DNA from: Vigna angularis | Taxonomy: Eukaryota > Streptophyta > Magnoliopsida > Fabales > Fabaceae | NCBI RefSeq assembly: GCF_016808095.1 | Contig: NC_068974.1 | Location: 5,208,001-5,272,000 of the forward strand | Length of the DNA stretch: 64,000 nucleotides | Reading direction: 5' to 3' | Shown here: positions 1 to 10,964 of the stretch, one piece after another | Position numbering within the stretch: position 1 is the first letter of the stretch | Layout: every line of letters starts with the position of its first letter | The notes under the pieces: model-generated | Seen by the model: only the letters and a program-made list of their open reading frames with translations | Told to the model about the DNA's origin: nothing | Database searches by the model: none | Made by a program: the position numbers and the translations under genes

Positions 1-67
1 AAACTTTTATTTTTATTATAAATATAAAATATCAATTTATTAATGAACAATCACACGACACTCTTTC

Positions 68-292
68 CTCCTTTATATTTTATTTAATTTCTAGAACATA
101 TCTTACATACTTTTCTAGTAAAACTTTTAAAATTTATTTAAAGATTACATCGGACATATTCAAAGTAGAACTCCTTTATATTTTATTTAATTTCTAGAAC
201 ATATCCGATTTAAGATATATCTTGTTACATACTTTTCTAGTAAAACTTTTAAAATTTATTTAAAGATTACATCGGACATATTCAAAGTAGAA
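68..292. repeat. Tandem duplication, two copies of a ~105-120 bp unit
   Basis: Copy 1 is 68-170 and copy 2 is 171-292. They are almost identical except for about 19 extra bases in the second copy after the shared AGAACATATC. The unit is AT-rich and non-coding. No transposon ends were seen. Confidence 0.9.
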
Positions 293-1671
293 GAATACAT
301 ACGATAATTTCTCTAGGAATACATGGTTGTATGTACAGGTCCAAAATTGGTCCAAAATTACTATTATTATTTTTATTTATTATTAAGTATAATATTCAAT
401 TATCTAAAATATTAATACTTATAAAACCAAGAAAAAAATTGATATTTATGATAATATAAACAAAATTTAAGATATAATAAATTAAATTAAGTTATTATAT
501 ATTATTATATGTTGAAGCATATTTTAGTTGTATATTAACATATTCATAAAAAAAACCTATAAATATATGTAATATATTTTAATTTTTTATTTTCATATTT
601 ACAACTATATTTTATTAATTTGAACGTTGGAGTCTACTAGACTTTCTTATTTTTTGCGACAAATAAAAAATTATACTTCAAATATTATAATAGTCTTTCT
701 CAAAAATCATATCCATTTAAGTTAAAATATCATTAACAAATCAACAAAATTTATCTCATTATAAAAATTATATATATTTATTCATGGTTAAAGTTTAAGA
801 TAAAAATTTATCAAAATTTAAAAAATATACAAATTCTGATTTGAATCAACGTTAGAAACTATAATATATATTTAACATTTTTTTTTATTTTGTCCTTTAT
901 GTATAAGATTTTTTTTTTACTTTTAGATTATGAAATTTAGAAGTTATTTTTTTCTAAAAATATATTTCCTTATTACACAACATAAAGAGAAAATTAACTT
1001 CAAATTATATAATACAAAATTTACAACCTCTCCTATTTTTCTTTTTAGCTTTTATCACTAATTCAATCTTATTATTCTTAAATTTTGAATTGTATAATTT
1101 AAAAGTTATTTTTAACTTTTTTATCTTTCAATTTAGAAATCTCTTTAAAAATTTATTTTAGATTATATAAATCTAAAGTTAATTTCTATTTCTAAATTAT
1201 ATAATAACATGAGTTTTGTTTTTTTATAAAAAAATACAAGAGAAAAGGTATGAAAGTACAGCAAGGAACTTGCAGTAGTTTGTCTTGTTCTGTAGCCCAT
1301 TGTATTAAAGAATTATAGAAACATTTGATCCACGTCAGCACATGAAATTAAGGTTCAAATTAAGACACAAAAGAGTTTTTCTCTCAAGTGTCAGCTATGG
1401 ACCATTATGACCAGGAACAGGAAGACAACGTGTTAAGCATGCCACCTGTGTCTTTAGAAAAAATGTCATTAGCAGTGATCAACGATTATAATTAGATTTT
1501 CGGAGAGATATAGAAGTGCTTTACCAAAAGTGGGTTTTTGACTAGACAAAAGATAGAGAGAACAAGTATATCCAAAAGTTCATATCAATTTATTTCATTC
1601 TTGTACATGTATGTACTAAACTGAAGGTTTAGTTTGTTTCTGTCAAAGCTGGTTTTGTGGATTGAACAGTG
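293..1671. other. AT-rich intergenic region upstream of the SWEET gene
   Basis: No credible coding sequence. The last ~400 bases, from about 1240, are less AT-rich and are the likely promoter and 5' UTR of the sugar transporter starting at 1672. They include a CCACGTCAGCAC element near 1330. A TATA box cannot be assigned with confidence. Confidence 0.5.
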
Positions 1672-2954
1672 ATGTCTCTCTTAGGTGCTTATTCCATCTG
1701 TGAGGTTGGCAAAGAGGCAGCAGGAGTTGCTGGTATTTTACCTCCTTTTCTTTATGGGATGATTTATTCTGGTTGGAAAGATTGAAAACTAGAAGAAAAA
1801 ACTTTACTTTTTGAGATTAAACTTAGACCCATCTCTGTGTTGATCATGATATACACTACTTGGATTGCAGGTAACGTGTTTGCTTTTGGGTTGTTTTTAT
1901 CGCCCATGTAAGTTTCTTAAAGTGAACACCTTTGACAATAATTGAGCTGAGAAGAGTTTATTGCTTATCTTTCCATTGGTGATAATAACTTTTGTTCTGT
2001 TCTGTTCTGAACTCTAGACCTACATTTAGGAGAATCATCAGAAATGGGTCAACAGAAATGTTCTCAGGGCTGCCATATGTTTATTCTCTTTTGAACTGCT
2101 TGATCTGCTTGTGGTATGGCACACCTCTTATATCACCTGATAATCTGTTGGTGACAACTGTTAATACAATTGGGGGAGTCTTTCAGCTTGTGTACATAAC
2201 CCTCTTCTTGATTTATGCTGAGAAAGCAAGAAAGGTTAATCTTTTGATGAACTATTGGAGTCTTGTGAATGATAAATGCAAGAAAAAAAAGAAAAAAAAA
2301 AATTGGTTTATTTTCTTAAGCTGTTGTGTACTATAAATTGTCATTTGATAGGTGAGAATGCTTGGATTACTCTTAGCAGTTTTGGGCATATTTGTGATCA
2401 TACTAGTTGGGAGCTTGCAAATTGATGACAGTGCAATGCGACGGATGTTTGTGGGACTCTTGAGTTGTGCTTCTCTCATTTCAATGTTTGCCTCTCCATT
2501 GTTTATAATTGTATGCTTGTCACTTCCTAGACACCAATCCATTTATCAGTTTCTGCATCTGTTACTTTATTAAAATTGTTTTACATATTTTGTCTATGTA
2601 ACTTCTCAGAGATTGGTCATTCGGACAAAAAGTGTAGAGTTTATGCCTTTTTATCTTTCACTTTCCACCTTCCTGATGAGCATCTCCTTCTTTCTTTACG
2701 GATTGGTCAGTGATGATACCTTCATTTACGTGAGTTTCCTTTCAGCTCGTTTGTTCTTGAGATACTCATTTTAGTTTCAGATCCCTTTTTTCCATTGTTG
2801 ATTTGATATGAAATAAATCTGTCTGTGTTTGATTTTGTAGGTGCCAAATGGGATAGGAACTGTTTTAGGAATTGTGCAATTGATATTATATTTCTATTAC
2901 AAGAGTTCATCCACTGAAAACTGCAGGCAGCCCTTGATAGTGTCGAATGAATGA
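1672..2954 (+). CDS. SWEET2: SWEET sugar transporter, SWEET2 type (six exons, 235 aa)
   Basis: Exons read from the sequence are 1672-1732, 1871-1907, 2018-2234, 2352-2510, 2610-2729 and 2841-2954. All junctions are GT-AG and phases match, giving 708 bp or 235 residues, the usual SWEET length. The protein starts MSLLGAYSICEVGKEAAGVAG. It has the two MtN3/saliva three-helix bundles joined by a linker helix, seven membrane spans in all. The first-helix motif GNVFAFGLFLSPIPTFRRII and the block MFSGLPYVYSLLNCLICLWYG are typical of clade I SWEET2. SWEETs are facilitative sugar uniporters; Arabidopsis SWEET2 is a tonoplast glucose carrier acting in roots. That role is inferred here from family membership. 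The fourth exon begins with KVRMLG-type sequence as expected. No break was found. The neighbouring gene at 4585-5475 is convergent. Confidence 0.95.
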
Positions 2955-4584
2955 TCCATGCTGGTGAGTGTTGACAAAGTGGAGGCATAGGCAAATGCAT
3001 CATGATTGATTAAGATTTATGGTCTTTTCATCAGTGAGATAGTTCTCTGAAATTAGTAGCAGCAATTCTATGTGTCTGAAATGTTTTCCATTAGTTGAAT
3101 GAGTGAAATTTATGGTTGTGTGTGAAGTTTTTCCACGCAATTCATGGAGATGAGTGAATTGCATTGAAACTTTCCACAATATTTTAATGTCATTTCTGGC
3201 TGTGCCTTATGTCAACTTTCTATTGTTGCTATATGAGAATGAATATAGAAACCAACTTGCATACAAAAATACCAGCTCAAGTCGCAATAATCTCTTCCTA
3301 AACCAATGTTCTATTGTGACTCGATCCACTTTTCATCACAAGACAATTGATGTCACTTGTAACAAGTTCCGTTGTGTTGTCGAGGAGGAGGTCTGAGCCA
3401 ACTATATAATGGATCAATACCACTCTTTATCCAAAACCTTAAGACAATAAGTTAATGGGTCTTTCATCTTTATATACTGCTCTACTTTCTCATTTTTATC
3501 CAATGTGGGATTTAGACTCACATTTGGATTCCCAACAAGTTCTCCTTTAACAATTGTCTCCCTAGGAATTACATACTCTCCGATTATGACTCGGTGAATG
3601 ATTATGACTCGGTGCATTCACAGGACACTTGTGTAACCCTAACAATGCTAATGATCAATTATAGCAAACTTGCATGTGAGGATGAACTATGTAGTTAAAA
3701 TATTTTAAGTAAGAACAGGGCCATTAGGCGACTGAATGAAGAAACTTAAAAGAATAGTGTGAACATTTGACATTTGCATAAAAATAGGATTTCCCAGTAA
3801 ACCAAGTATTAATAAAATGTTGTAACTGATCTCCTAGTTGATAATGTGTCGGTTAAACTAGATACCATTTTTGTGTAGTTTCCACAATTTTCAGAGATCC
3901 ATAAACTTCCTTTACGTTCTTTTTATTCTTTGCTTTTGTTAATGCAGCTTCCTGATGCGTCATTTATGAAATGATCTGAAATGGAAAATGCATAATTGAA
4001 TTCTCGGAAAAAACTGCAATTTTATGAAAGGATAGTTACATATTTGAACTGATCACACCATGTCATTACTGTGAAACCTCATTGTCTGTCTGCTACAACT
4101 TACAAGTGATAGAAAAACCCAGTAAGCGAGTACTAAAGTAAATCTCTTAGAGTAGTCCTCACTGTAACAGTTCCTACTTCCTGCATCAAACAGAATAAAA
4201 GTTAGACATAAACAAATGCAGCAAAAATGTTGCCTGAAACTGAAACAGAGACATTCCTGTGATTCAGTATTGTGAAGCAAACACTGTTGCATCCTATTGA
4301 GTAACAAGAAGTTATTGTGGAAGAAAATTCAAACTTTTTTGTGTGTCCATCTATGCATTCATTTAAAATGAACACAAACAACTCAATTTTGGCAACAAAT
4401 GTTGGGGGTGTAGAAGAGGATTTTATTTTGATTCTCATTGAACATATCCATGAGGGACTAAGAGTTTTAGATGTGATTAAGCTCCAGAACGAAGATCACT
4501 CCCACAAGACCAAAACTTGTAAGGATATATTCAAAGATCCTAATTGTGCTTAAAAAGAAATGGACATAAATATCATGCATGCAC
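2955..4584. other. Intergenic region between two convergent genes
   Basis: Holds the 3' UTR of the sugar transporter and a repeat at about 3385-3640, listed separately. Short open frames here (for example 3154-3396 and 4317-4553) have no recognisable domain and no homologous partner frame. I read them as chance. Confidence 0.5.
3385..3640 (-). repeat. Degenerate LTR-like plant repeat
   Basis: The stretch with GAGCCAACTATATAATGG, the TATATACTGCTCTAC segment, and CCAATGTGGGATTTAGACTCAC resembles a short LTR/promoter repeat common in plant genomes. No terminal CA/TG pair, primer site or target duplication could be fixed. The assignment rests on recall of the family, not on a comparison. Confidence 0.35.
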
Positions 4585-5475
4585 TCATTTTACTTTATAG
4601 GTACCAAATAGGTCTAGTATCATCATTGTCCCCATTGCAACTTCTTCCTGCAACTCCATATGCCATGTTAAAATACACTTTTGTTCGGAATACGAATTCT
4701 GGTACTCAAAAGGGTGTAAAATTGAAATTTTTAAGTAAATGGAGGTGCTGGAAGAACTATGGAGGAGCACGAAGAAGCTGCCTGTCCCCCATTCATCATC
4801 ATGTTGGTCTTAAAACTAATGTGTTTGCAAAGAATCATCCTATGTACAGTTAAGAACCTTAGTATCCTATATGATGATAAGAATTACCTGTTGTGATGTT
4901 TCCATGAAGTGGTGAATTTGATTCTGCGAATCACGAAGAAGTCTTCCTCTTTCATCATAGAGAATGAGGCCACTAAAACTTGGCAACTCACACTTCTCCC
5001 CTCTTAGTATTGGTCTTTGCCACACTGGAGATTCTGAGTTATGGCTTTGCCACCCACTTTGAAGACCCTGCTGCCTTTGTAAGCCAAGTAGTGGGGATCC
5101 CCTCTCTCTCTGCCATGCAATGTTCTCCTCCAATTTCCTTGCCTTGCTCCACAGCATTGACCCCATCAGAACCCTCTTCACTGAAATCCATCCTACACAA
5201 CTTGCCTTTGACCATTCTGTAGGAGTAGTAGTAGTAGTAGTAGTAGTAGTAATAGTAGCATCAAAATTAGTATTAGTGTTTGTAATTGTGGTATTCTTTT
5301 CATTCTCTTCATCTAAAGCACCCTCTTGGTGTACAATCTTATTGTTAATGGCCTTCCTTCTAAGTGTAACAACAATGCAAAGGCACACAAGAGCAAGGCT
5401 TGCACATGCAAGAAGAAGAACAGCACCTAGTGTGGAAATCTTCAATTTGTCTTCCAAATCCCACAAAGCTTCCAT
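4585..5475 (-). CDS. Small plant-specific single-pass membrane protein (two exons, ~216 aa)
   Basis: Exon 1 runs 5475 down to 4888 (196 codons, from MEALWDLEDKLK). It ends at a good donor, CAACAG|GTAATT. A plausible second exon is 4647-4585, after a TTGCAG acceptor in the same phase, adding 20 residues and a TGA stop. Residues ~15-38 form a hydrophobic span (TLGAVLLLACASLALVCLCI) followed by RRK, so the C-terminus is probably cytosolic. A run of Thr/Asn (GTn codons on the + strand near 5220-5260) is low complexity. The conserved C-terminal block PVWQRPILRGEKCELPSFSG, followed by LILYDERG, is the hallmark of an uncharacterised plant family. No enzymatic motif is present and I do not know its function. 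The frame is open upstream of 5475 without an ATG, so 5475 is the start chosen. The second exon is less certain than the first. Confidence 0.75.
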
Positions 5476-7590
5476 GAGTTTTCTTTTTCCTTTTTCTACT
5501 TCGAGTATGTCCAAGTGAACTGAGGAGGAGCCTAGGTTGTTTTAGCGGAGTATGTTTGGTAATTAATGTAGAATAATGAAAGTATGATGAAACATTCATG
5601 GTGATGTTGCCATGTTGGGTTGGCAAGTTCCATATGAGGTCCACCGCTAATGGAACTGTTGAAATTTGGGCCCCAATAAACACCTCTGGTATGTACTTAA
5701 TATTGCTATCCGTTGAATCGAAAGGTGGCTCACCGTTCAATGATTAATAAAGGCTTCTCACGAGAATTCTGTGGTTGTCATCAAGTGATGGAAAACTCAG
5801 TTTTAGATCTTTGGGAATGGGAAATAGAAGCTGTGTGCTTCTACTCTGCTAGAGACGTCATGGAAAGTAAAATTTAAAGCTGTGATTATGAGAAATATCA
5901 TCTAAACAAGTCATTAACTCTTAATGATATTGCATTTGGAAAATAAATAATAATATCACTTTACTTTCAAATAAGTCTAGTTGGGTATCAAATTAAAAAA
6001 ATAAATAAAAATTGGTTTTCTAAATTCAACTGTTTTTTTAATTAAAATAATTATCTATAATAAACATTCTGTCTGTAATAAAATTATAAAAATGATTTAT
6101 ATTTATTTTTATAATATTAATAATAATAATTGTATGATTTTTTGTAATCAAGAAAAATAAACACGTACATTTTTATAATACGCATGTTTCCATCAGTAAT
6201 AATACAAAAAATGATATGAAATAACAGTGAATCAAATCATATAAAAGTTTTACTGATCAAATGTCATATTAATATTAATTTTTATGGTATTTAATGTTAT
6301 AAATTTATTTAATTATTATTTTTGAACCCTTTACTATATGTATTATGTGGTTTTAATATCTTAAGATTGATTTTAAAGTGAATAAGTCTTCAATGCTTCT
6401 AATAAAACTCGTGCAATAGTACTTTACGTATCAGAAAATAATAGTTTTGGAAAGAAAAATAAAACAATTAAGAAAAAATAAAACACGAGGATACCGCAAC
6501 TTTTTTCCACTATATATAACTTTTTTCCTACACCCTATATATTTCAAATTGCCTATTTTACCCTTTATAATTTATATGTGTAGAAACCTTTTATAATTTC
6601 AATCTTGTTTTCCGTTATTTTTTACTGTTTTGTTCCAACTTTGTGATTTTCATGCTATTTTAAACATCAAAATTTTGCCAAGAATAAAATGAAAATCAAG
6701 GTTTTGTAGAGCTCAAAGATTGGAACACATTTACTAAACATTGATAATTTTTTTTAAGGGTTTTCGAACAATTAATGCCATTTGGTTTTTCATTTCTTTC
6801 CAAATATTATATAAGTCTTTTGGATTGATAATATGAAAGGTCTATAAAATTTGACTATCATATTTTTTGAGCATTTTGGTATCATACATTTTATGCATAA
6901 CAATTCTTGTACTTGGAATTGGAAAAGGAGAGAGAAAAAACTGAAGTTACGATACTTCCTTAATATAGTTTTCATGTCATTGATGTATATGTTTATAGTT
7001 ATTGCGGTTATTGTTTATAAATTGCTCCAATCTTAGGAATAGGAGAATATTAATGGCTGCTTATGATCATGTCATAAATAAATTAAAAAAATTTAAAAAC
7101 CTTTATTAGAATCCATGTGCACCTTGCCAAACACCTCAAACCAATTAAGAAATTAACTTTCCATAACAATCCAATTTTACGATTACGGAATTTATTTGCT
7201 GGTAACATCTTCCGTAACTGTATTTCCGAATTCTGATTTTCGGTAACCAATTAATCACCGTATGAGTACAAGCCATTAGAAAAAACACACCCCATTTTCC
7301 AGGACCTAATCTTTGTCACATGGATCATAATAATTTCTAATATTTCTATTCATATGATTCATCATGCCTAGTTTTTGTTTTGGATCTCTCTCCTCCCTTT
7401 TTTTTTAGTTTTTTTTATAGACAAAAATTACTTCGTTATTATGGATTTAAGCAATTTTTTATTTATTATGTAAATAGACAAGTTGCGCAACTCTCACACG
7501 AATTCAAATGAAGAAGTCGTGCAGGGGATGCTTGACTTCTCCATTGACACAATAAAAAAGGTGAATTCGTGCACCCCACACGTTTTCAGG
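5476..7590. other. Gene-poor AT-rich intergenic region
   Basis: Likely promoter of the - strand membrane-protein gene in the first few hundred bases, then AT-rich sequence without a credible gene or clear transposon ends. The 61-codon frames near 6790-7036 on both strands have no recognisable features. Confidence 0.5.
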
Positions 7591-7594
7591 CACG

Positions 7595-7765
7595 GATAAT
7601 CGATTATGAACACGTGTAATTGATTACACAGTGTTAAAGTCATACAAGAGACCACGACTTCAATAGTAATCGATTACACCACTACTATAATCGATTATCG
7701 GTGCTGAAATTAAAATAAAATGGCCATGTAATTGATCACAATGTTGTTGTAATCGATTACCATAA
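7595..7765. repeat. Cluster of AATCGATTA palindromes
   Basis: Variants of TAATCGATTAC occur at least four times within 170 bases (near 7600, 7668, 7690 and 7750), with degenerate copies such as TAATTGATTACA and TAATTGATCAC. The same motif is amplified in the copia LTR at 20650-20935. Here it precedes the transposon-protein fragment at 7930-8800. Confidence 0.7.
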
Positions 7766-7929
7766 TTAAATAGACTTAAAACTAAGTTAAATGGTTGAAA
7801 ATGTGATATATAATTTGTGATTTAAGAGTATAATGAAGTTATAATTCATTAAGTATGATTTAAATGTTCATTATACTAAGAACAAATTAACACCAGAAAA
7901 CAAATTCATAAACAAAATAAAAAGTATTT

Positions 7930-8800
7930 TATTAATTGATAAAGTCATTACAAAAAGATAATAATAAAAATAAAAGATAGCACAATAAAATTAAAACATA
8001 AGAAGATCCTAGTGGTCCAAAATAACGACGTAGATAATTTATGTCTTCCTCGATATGTCAAACTTGAGCATCAATACTATCAAATTTGTCACCAACAAAT
8101 GCCTATAGATCACGAATCTCGTTCATTATTTCAGTAAGCTTTACAAATGAAGTATCTTTTTGAGGGGGAGATGGTTGGTAGTCATCAAGAAATGTCAGAG
8201 CATCATTTCTTTTGTGAACCCAATGTCCATCAACATTTTTAACAAAGTCAAAGGAATTGATAACTTCGACACCAATTCTGAATGACCTCTTCACTTGCAC
8301 AAATGACTATTAATTCAAAAGAAATTCAAAATGATGCATAAAAATGGTGATTAGTTGTGGATAGGGTAAACATGCATTGTTTCTCAAAGTCGTTTTCATC
8401 CTATGTCGAATGAGATGAGCCCAATTAATCTCCCTTGATGTTAGAATTGTCCAAATCAAAATAAGATTTTCCTTTATAGCCTGTGCAAGGTTAATTGAAC
8501 GAGGAACTAAAATGCAACAAATAATGTAATGCAATATTCTAGTGCCAACTTTCATGGACCTTTTCAGTACCTGCAATATTTGCATTCATTTTGTTACAAA
8601 TAATTTGTCTAGCATGTAGGCCAAAATAATCATTTGTCCACTCATAAGGTATATTACCTTCAAAAGACAATCCTACATATAGTATGTTCATAAGAGAATA
8701 AAAAAGTGTGGATGTATGGTCATTCTCAATTTTTTTACTTCACTATGAATGACTTCATCGTCAGAAATACACACATTATTATAAAAAACTCATACTAACT
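7930..8800 (-). pseudogene. Degenerate retrotransposon Gag-like / 'putative plant transposon protein' fragment
   Basis: Two - strand frames, 8585-8310 and 8300-8103 continuing to about 7930 with stops, read as one decayed protein. Diagnostic pieces are ARILHYIICxILxPR-like (GTRILHYIICCILVPRSIN), NWAHLIRHRMK and LPYPQLITIFMHHF. These are typical of the legume putative plant transposon protein domain found in retroelements. The downstream tail (SFVKLTEIMNEIRDL, then FDSIDAQV) matches its usual coiled C-terminal part. Stops and missing ends make it non-functional. Family assignment is from motif recall. Confidence 0.6.
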
Positions 8801-8984
8801 CAGGGTAATAGTGTTTTTTTTGACAACCAAAATAAACTAAACCAACATTTGTCAATATATTGAAACACTTAAAATTTTCTTCCTAAAAAACTCTTGATCT
8901 AAGTATTTTGGTTCAATAATGTCACGATGAAAGAACTTGGAGCAATACCTTTCGTATTGAGCAGCGATTGAAAACAACACATCG

Positions 8985-9130
8985 GAGTTTTAATACTAAT
9001 TATTGGATCTAACACTTAGCATTAAGTCAAAAATTATAGTTGATAGTTAAGATGTAACTCTTTCTACTTAAGAGTATATAACCTACTTAAGAGTGTATAA
9101 CCTAAGCGTCATGATTCGATTGTGACTTAA
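8985..9130. repeat. Dispersed repeat, copy 1 (partner at 52950-53035)
   Basis: The segment AGTTGATAGTTAAGATGTAACTCTTTCTACTTAAGAGT recurs in modified form at 52953-53030 (TAGTTGATAGTCAAGATGCTACTCTTTCTACTTAAGAGC). Both are followed by a CATCA/GTCATGA..TTGAG/TCGATTGTGACTT block. Copy 1 has an internal ~20-bp duplication of the ACTTAAGAGT.TATAACCT part. The class is unknown. Confidence 0.65.
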
Positions 9131-10954
9131 ATCACCTTACTTTTGTCATAAGCAATTAACATCAACTGTATCAGGGCCATGATTGTCAAAATCCAAGCCT
9201 TAACACTTAAGGTGTTATCATACTTTTTTATAGTATTCTACTTTAGAATAAAATATTTTAGAAATTACTGGCATATGTCTCTTTTTAGTCTATTTTTATC
9301 ATGTTGTAAATGTTTGTCAATATTTTTTTATATTTTTATATTCTTGTATTTATCTTATTAAGGAATTTTCTCCCAAATCTTCTTTATTTCAAGACACTGT
9401 TTTCAGAATCCTATTATCCCTTTCTTGTAGAAAATTCATCCACAAATTTTGTGGGTGTCTATCCCAAAAAGTTTCTTTGTTATGTCGAGGTCAAAAGTTC
9501 ACTTAATTATCTATCCATACTAAAGTTGATATTTTAAGTATTCTTTAAAAAACTTGTTATTTGTTTTTTAAGAGGAAGAAACATAAGAAGACAAACATAA
9601 TTTGTTAGCTATTTCTTTATCTAAATTATTTACCTTTGTTAACTCCTTATGGATGCTTAAAAGGTTTTTTTCTTCTTTTTATTATTTTTCTTTTGAAAGA
9701 TCATGCCTGTGGGATTCCTTTTCTTTCTATATTTTTTTTTTCATATTTTTTTTGTATTCATCTTGGAATTAAATGTAATGAAAGAGTACATATTTTCCTA
9801 ATGATGAAAAGTAAACATGTTGGTGTAACCATCTTGTTGAACCTTCTTATCATATTGGGTCTTAGAAGAAACATGTTATCTGCCATTAGGATCGCATCAC
9901 ATGTCATATGAGTCTATAAATAAACTTATAAGATATTGTTTATTTACATAAATGTATCAATATTCAGATATCCATTGCAACATATATATTAAGTATGAGT
10001 TATGTAGATAAACTTAGTTTTTTCTGCCATCTCTTACTTCCCACATTACTTCAACTAACATTCTCAATTATAATTTACAATAGTTTCGTATTAATTAGAT
10101 ACCTTACTTGATAAATGGTTTCTCTTTCCCTTTGAAACCTTTTTAGCACCTTACTTTTATGTTATTGTTTAGGGTTTATGTGTGATTGTTTTCTTTATTT
10201 ATTCACTTTAAATTTAGTTATTTGTTATGTATACTGGTTTTAATCTTTTTTTTTTAATTTATTTATTATAGAAACGACAAGAACATAATATGCCTCTACA
10301 TACCAGTATGAGAGTTCTACATAAAGTAAAGCCAGAAGGAGATCTACAACATTTATTCGTAGAAAGAATTATCTTTGAGAAGTTGTACTGTTATCTCTTT
10401 GATAAGTAGTAGGATAAAATGTTATTAAGGAGCAACTGAATGTTGAGCAGTAAAGATGTTGTTCAATAAGAAAATGATGTAGGTGAATTTATTGGAAGTT
10501 CACATTATTCATTACTGTTGACAAACTATTGCGATAATATTTCTTAAATTAGATTCTGAAATCTAATACATGTAAAATATAATAAAAATAAATATAAAAT
10601 TTCAAACGAAACTTAATCAAGAAAAACAAATAATACATATACTTGGAAGATGAATGAAAATGAAAATGAATAAGATGAGTTGAAGGAAAAAAAAAAGTAA
10701 GAATAAGGAGATGTGACGCTGGTATTGAAAGAAAAGAGTTGAAGAAAACAAAAAACACTTTAGAAAATGAATTAGGAATGCATGGTAGTTTAATAAATAT
10801 ACACTAAGCCACAATAAATATGTTTGATAAGCAATATTGCTTACCTAATTTATATAGTATATACTTAAAATTTGGAAGTAAAAGAAGAAAACTTGGGGTG
10901 CGAAAGAAAAAAAAAATCCCTATTCATGTGCTTCCCAAGTTGGATGTAAGTGTT
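9131..10954. other. AT-rich intergenic stretch
   Basis: Several short hydrophobic frames (9179-9361, 9310-9537, 9636-9911, and the - strand ones at 10549-10814) reflect T- or A-rich composition rather than conserved proteins. No domain, repeat partner or transposon ends recognised. Confidence 0.5.
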
Positions 10955-10964
10955 AAACATTAAT

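Noticed and set aside
4317..4553. 78-codon + strand frame between the two convergent genes
   Set aside because: Opens at a non-ATG codon, lies opposite to possible 3' UTR, and has no recognisable features.
9179..9911. Hydrophobic + strand frames as small membrane proteins
   Set aside because: Phe/Leu/Ile runs follow directly from T-rich DNA. No conserved motif and no gene structure around them.
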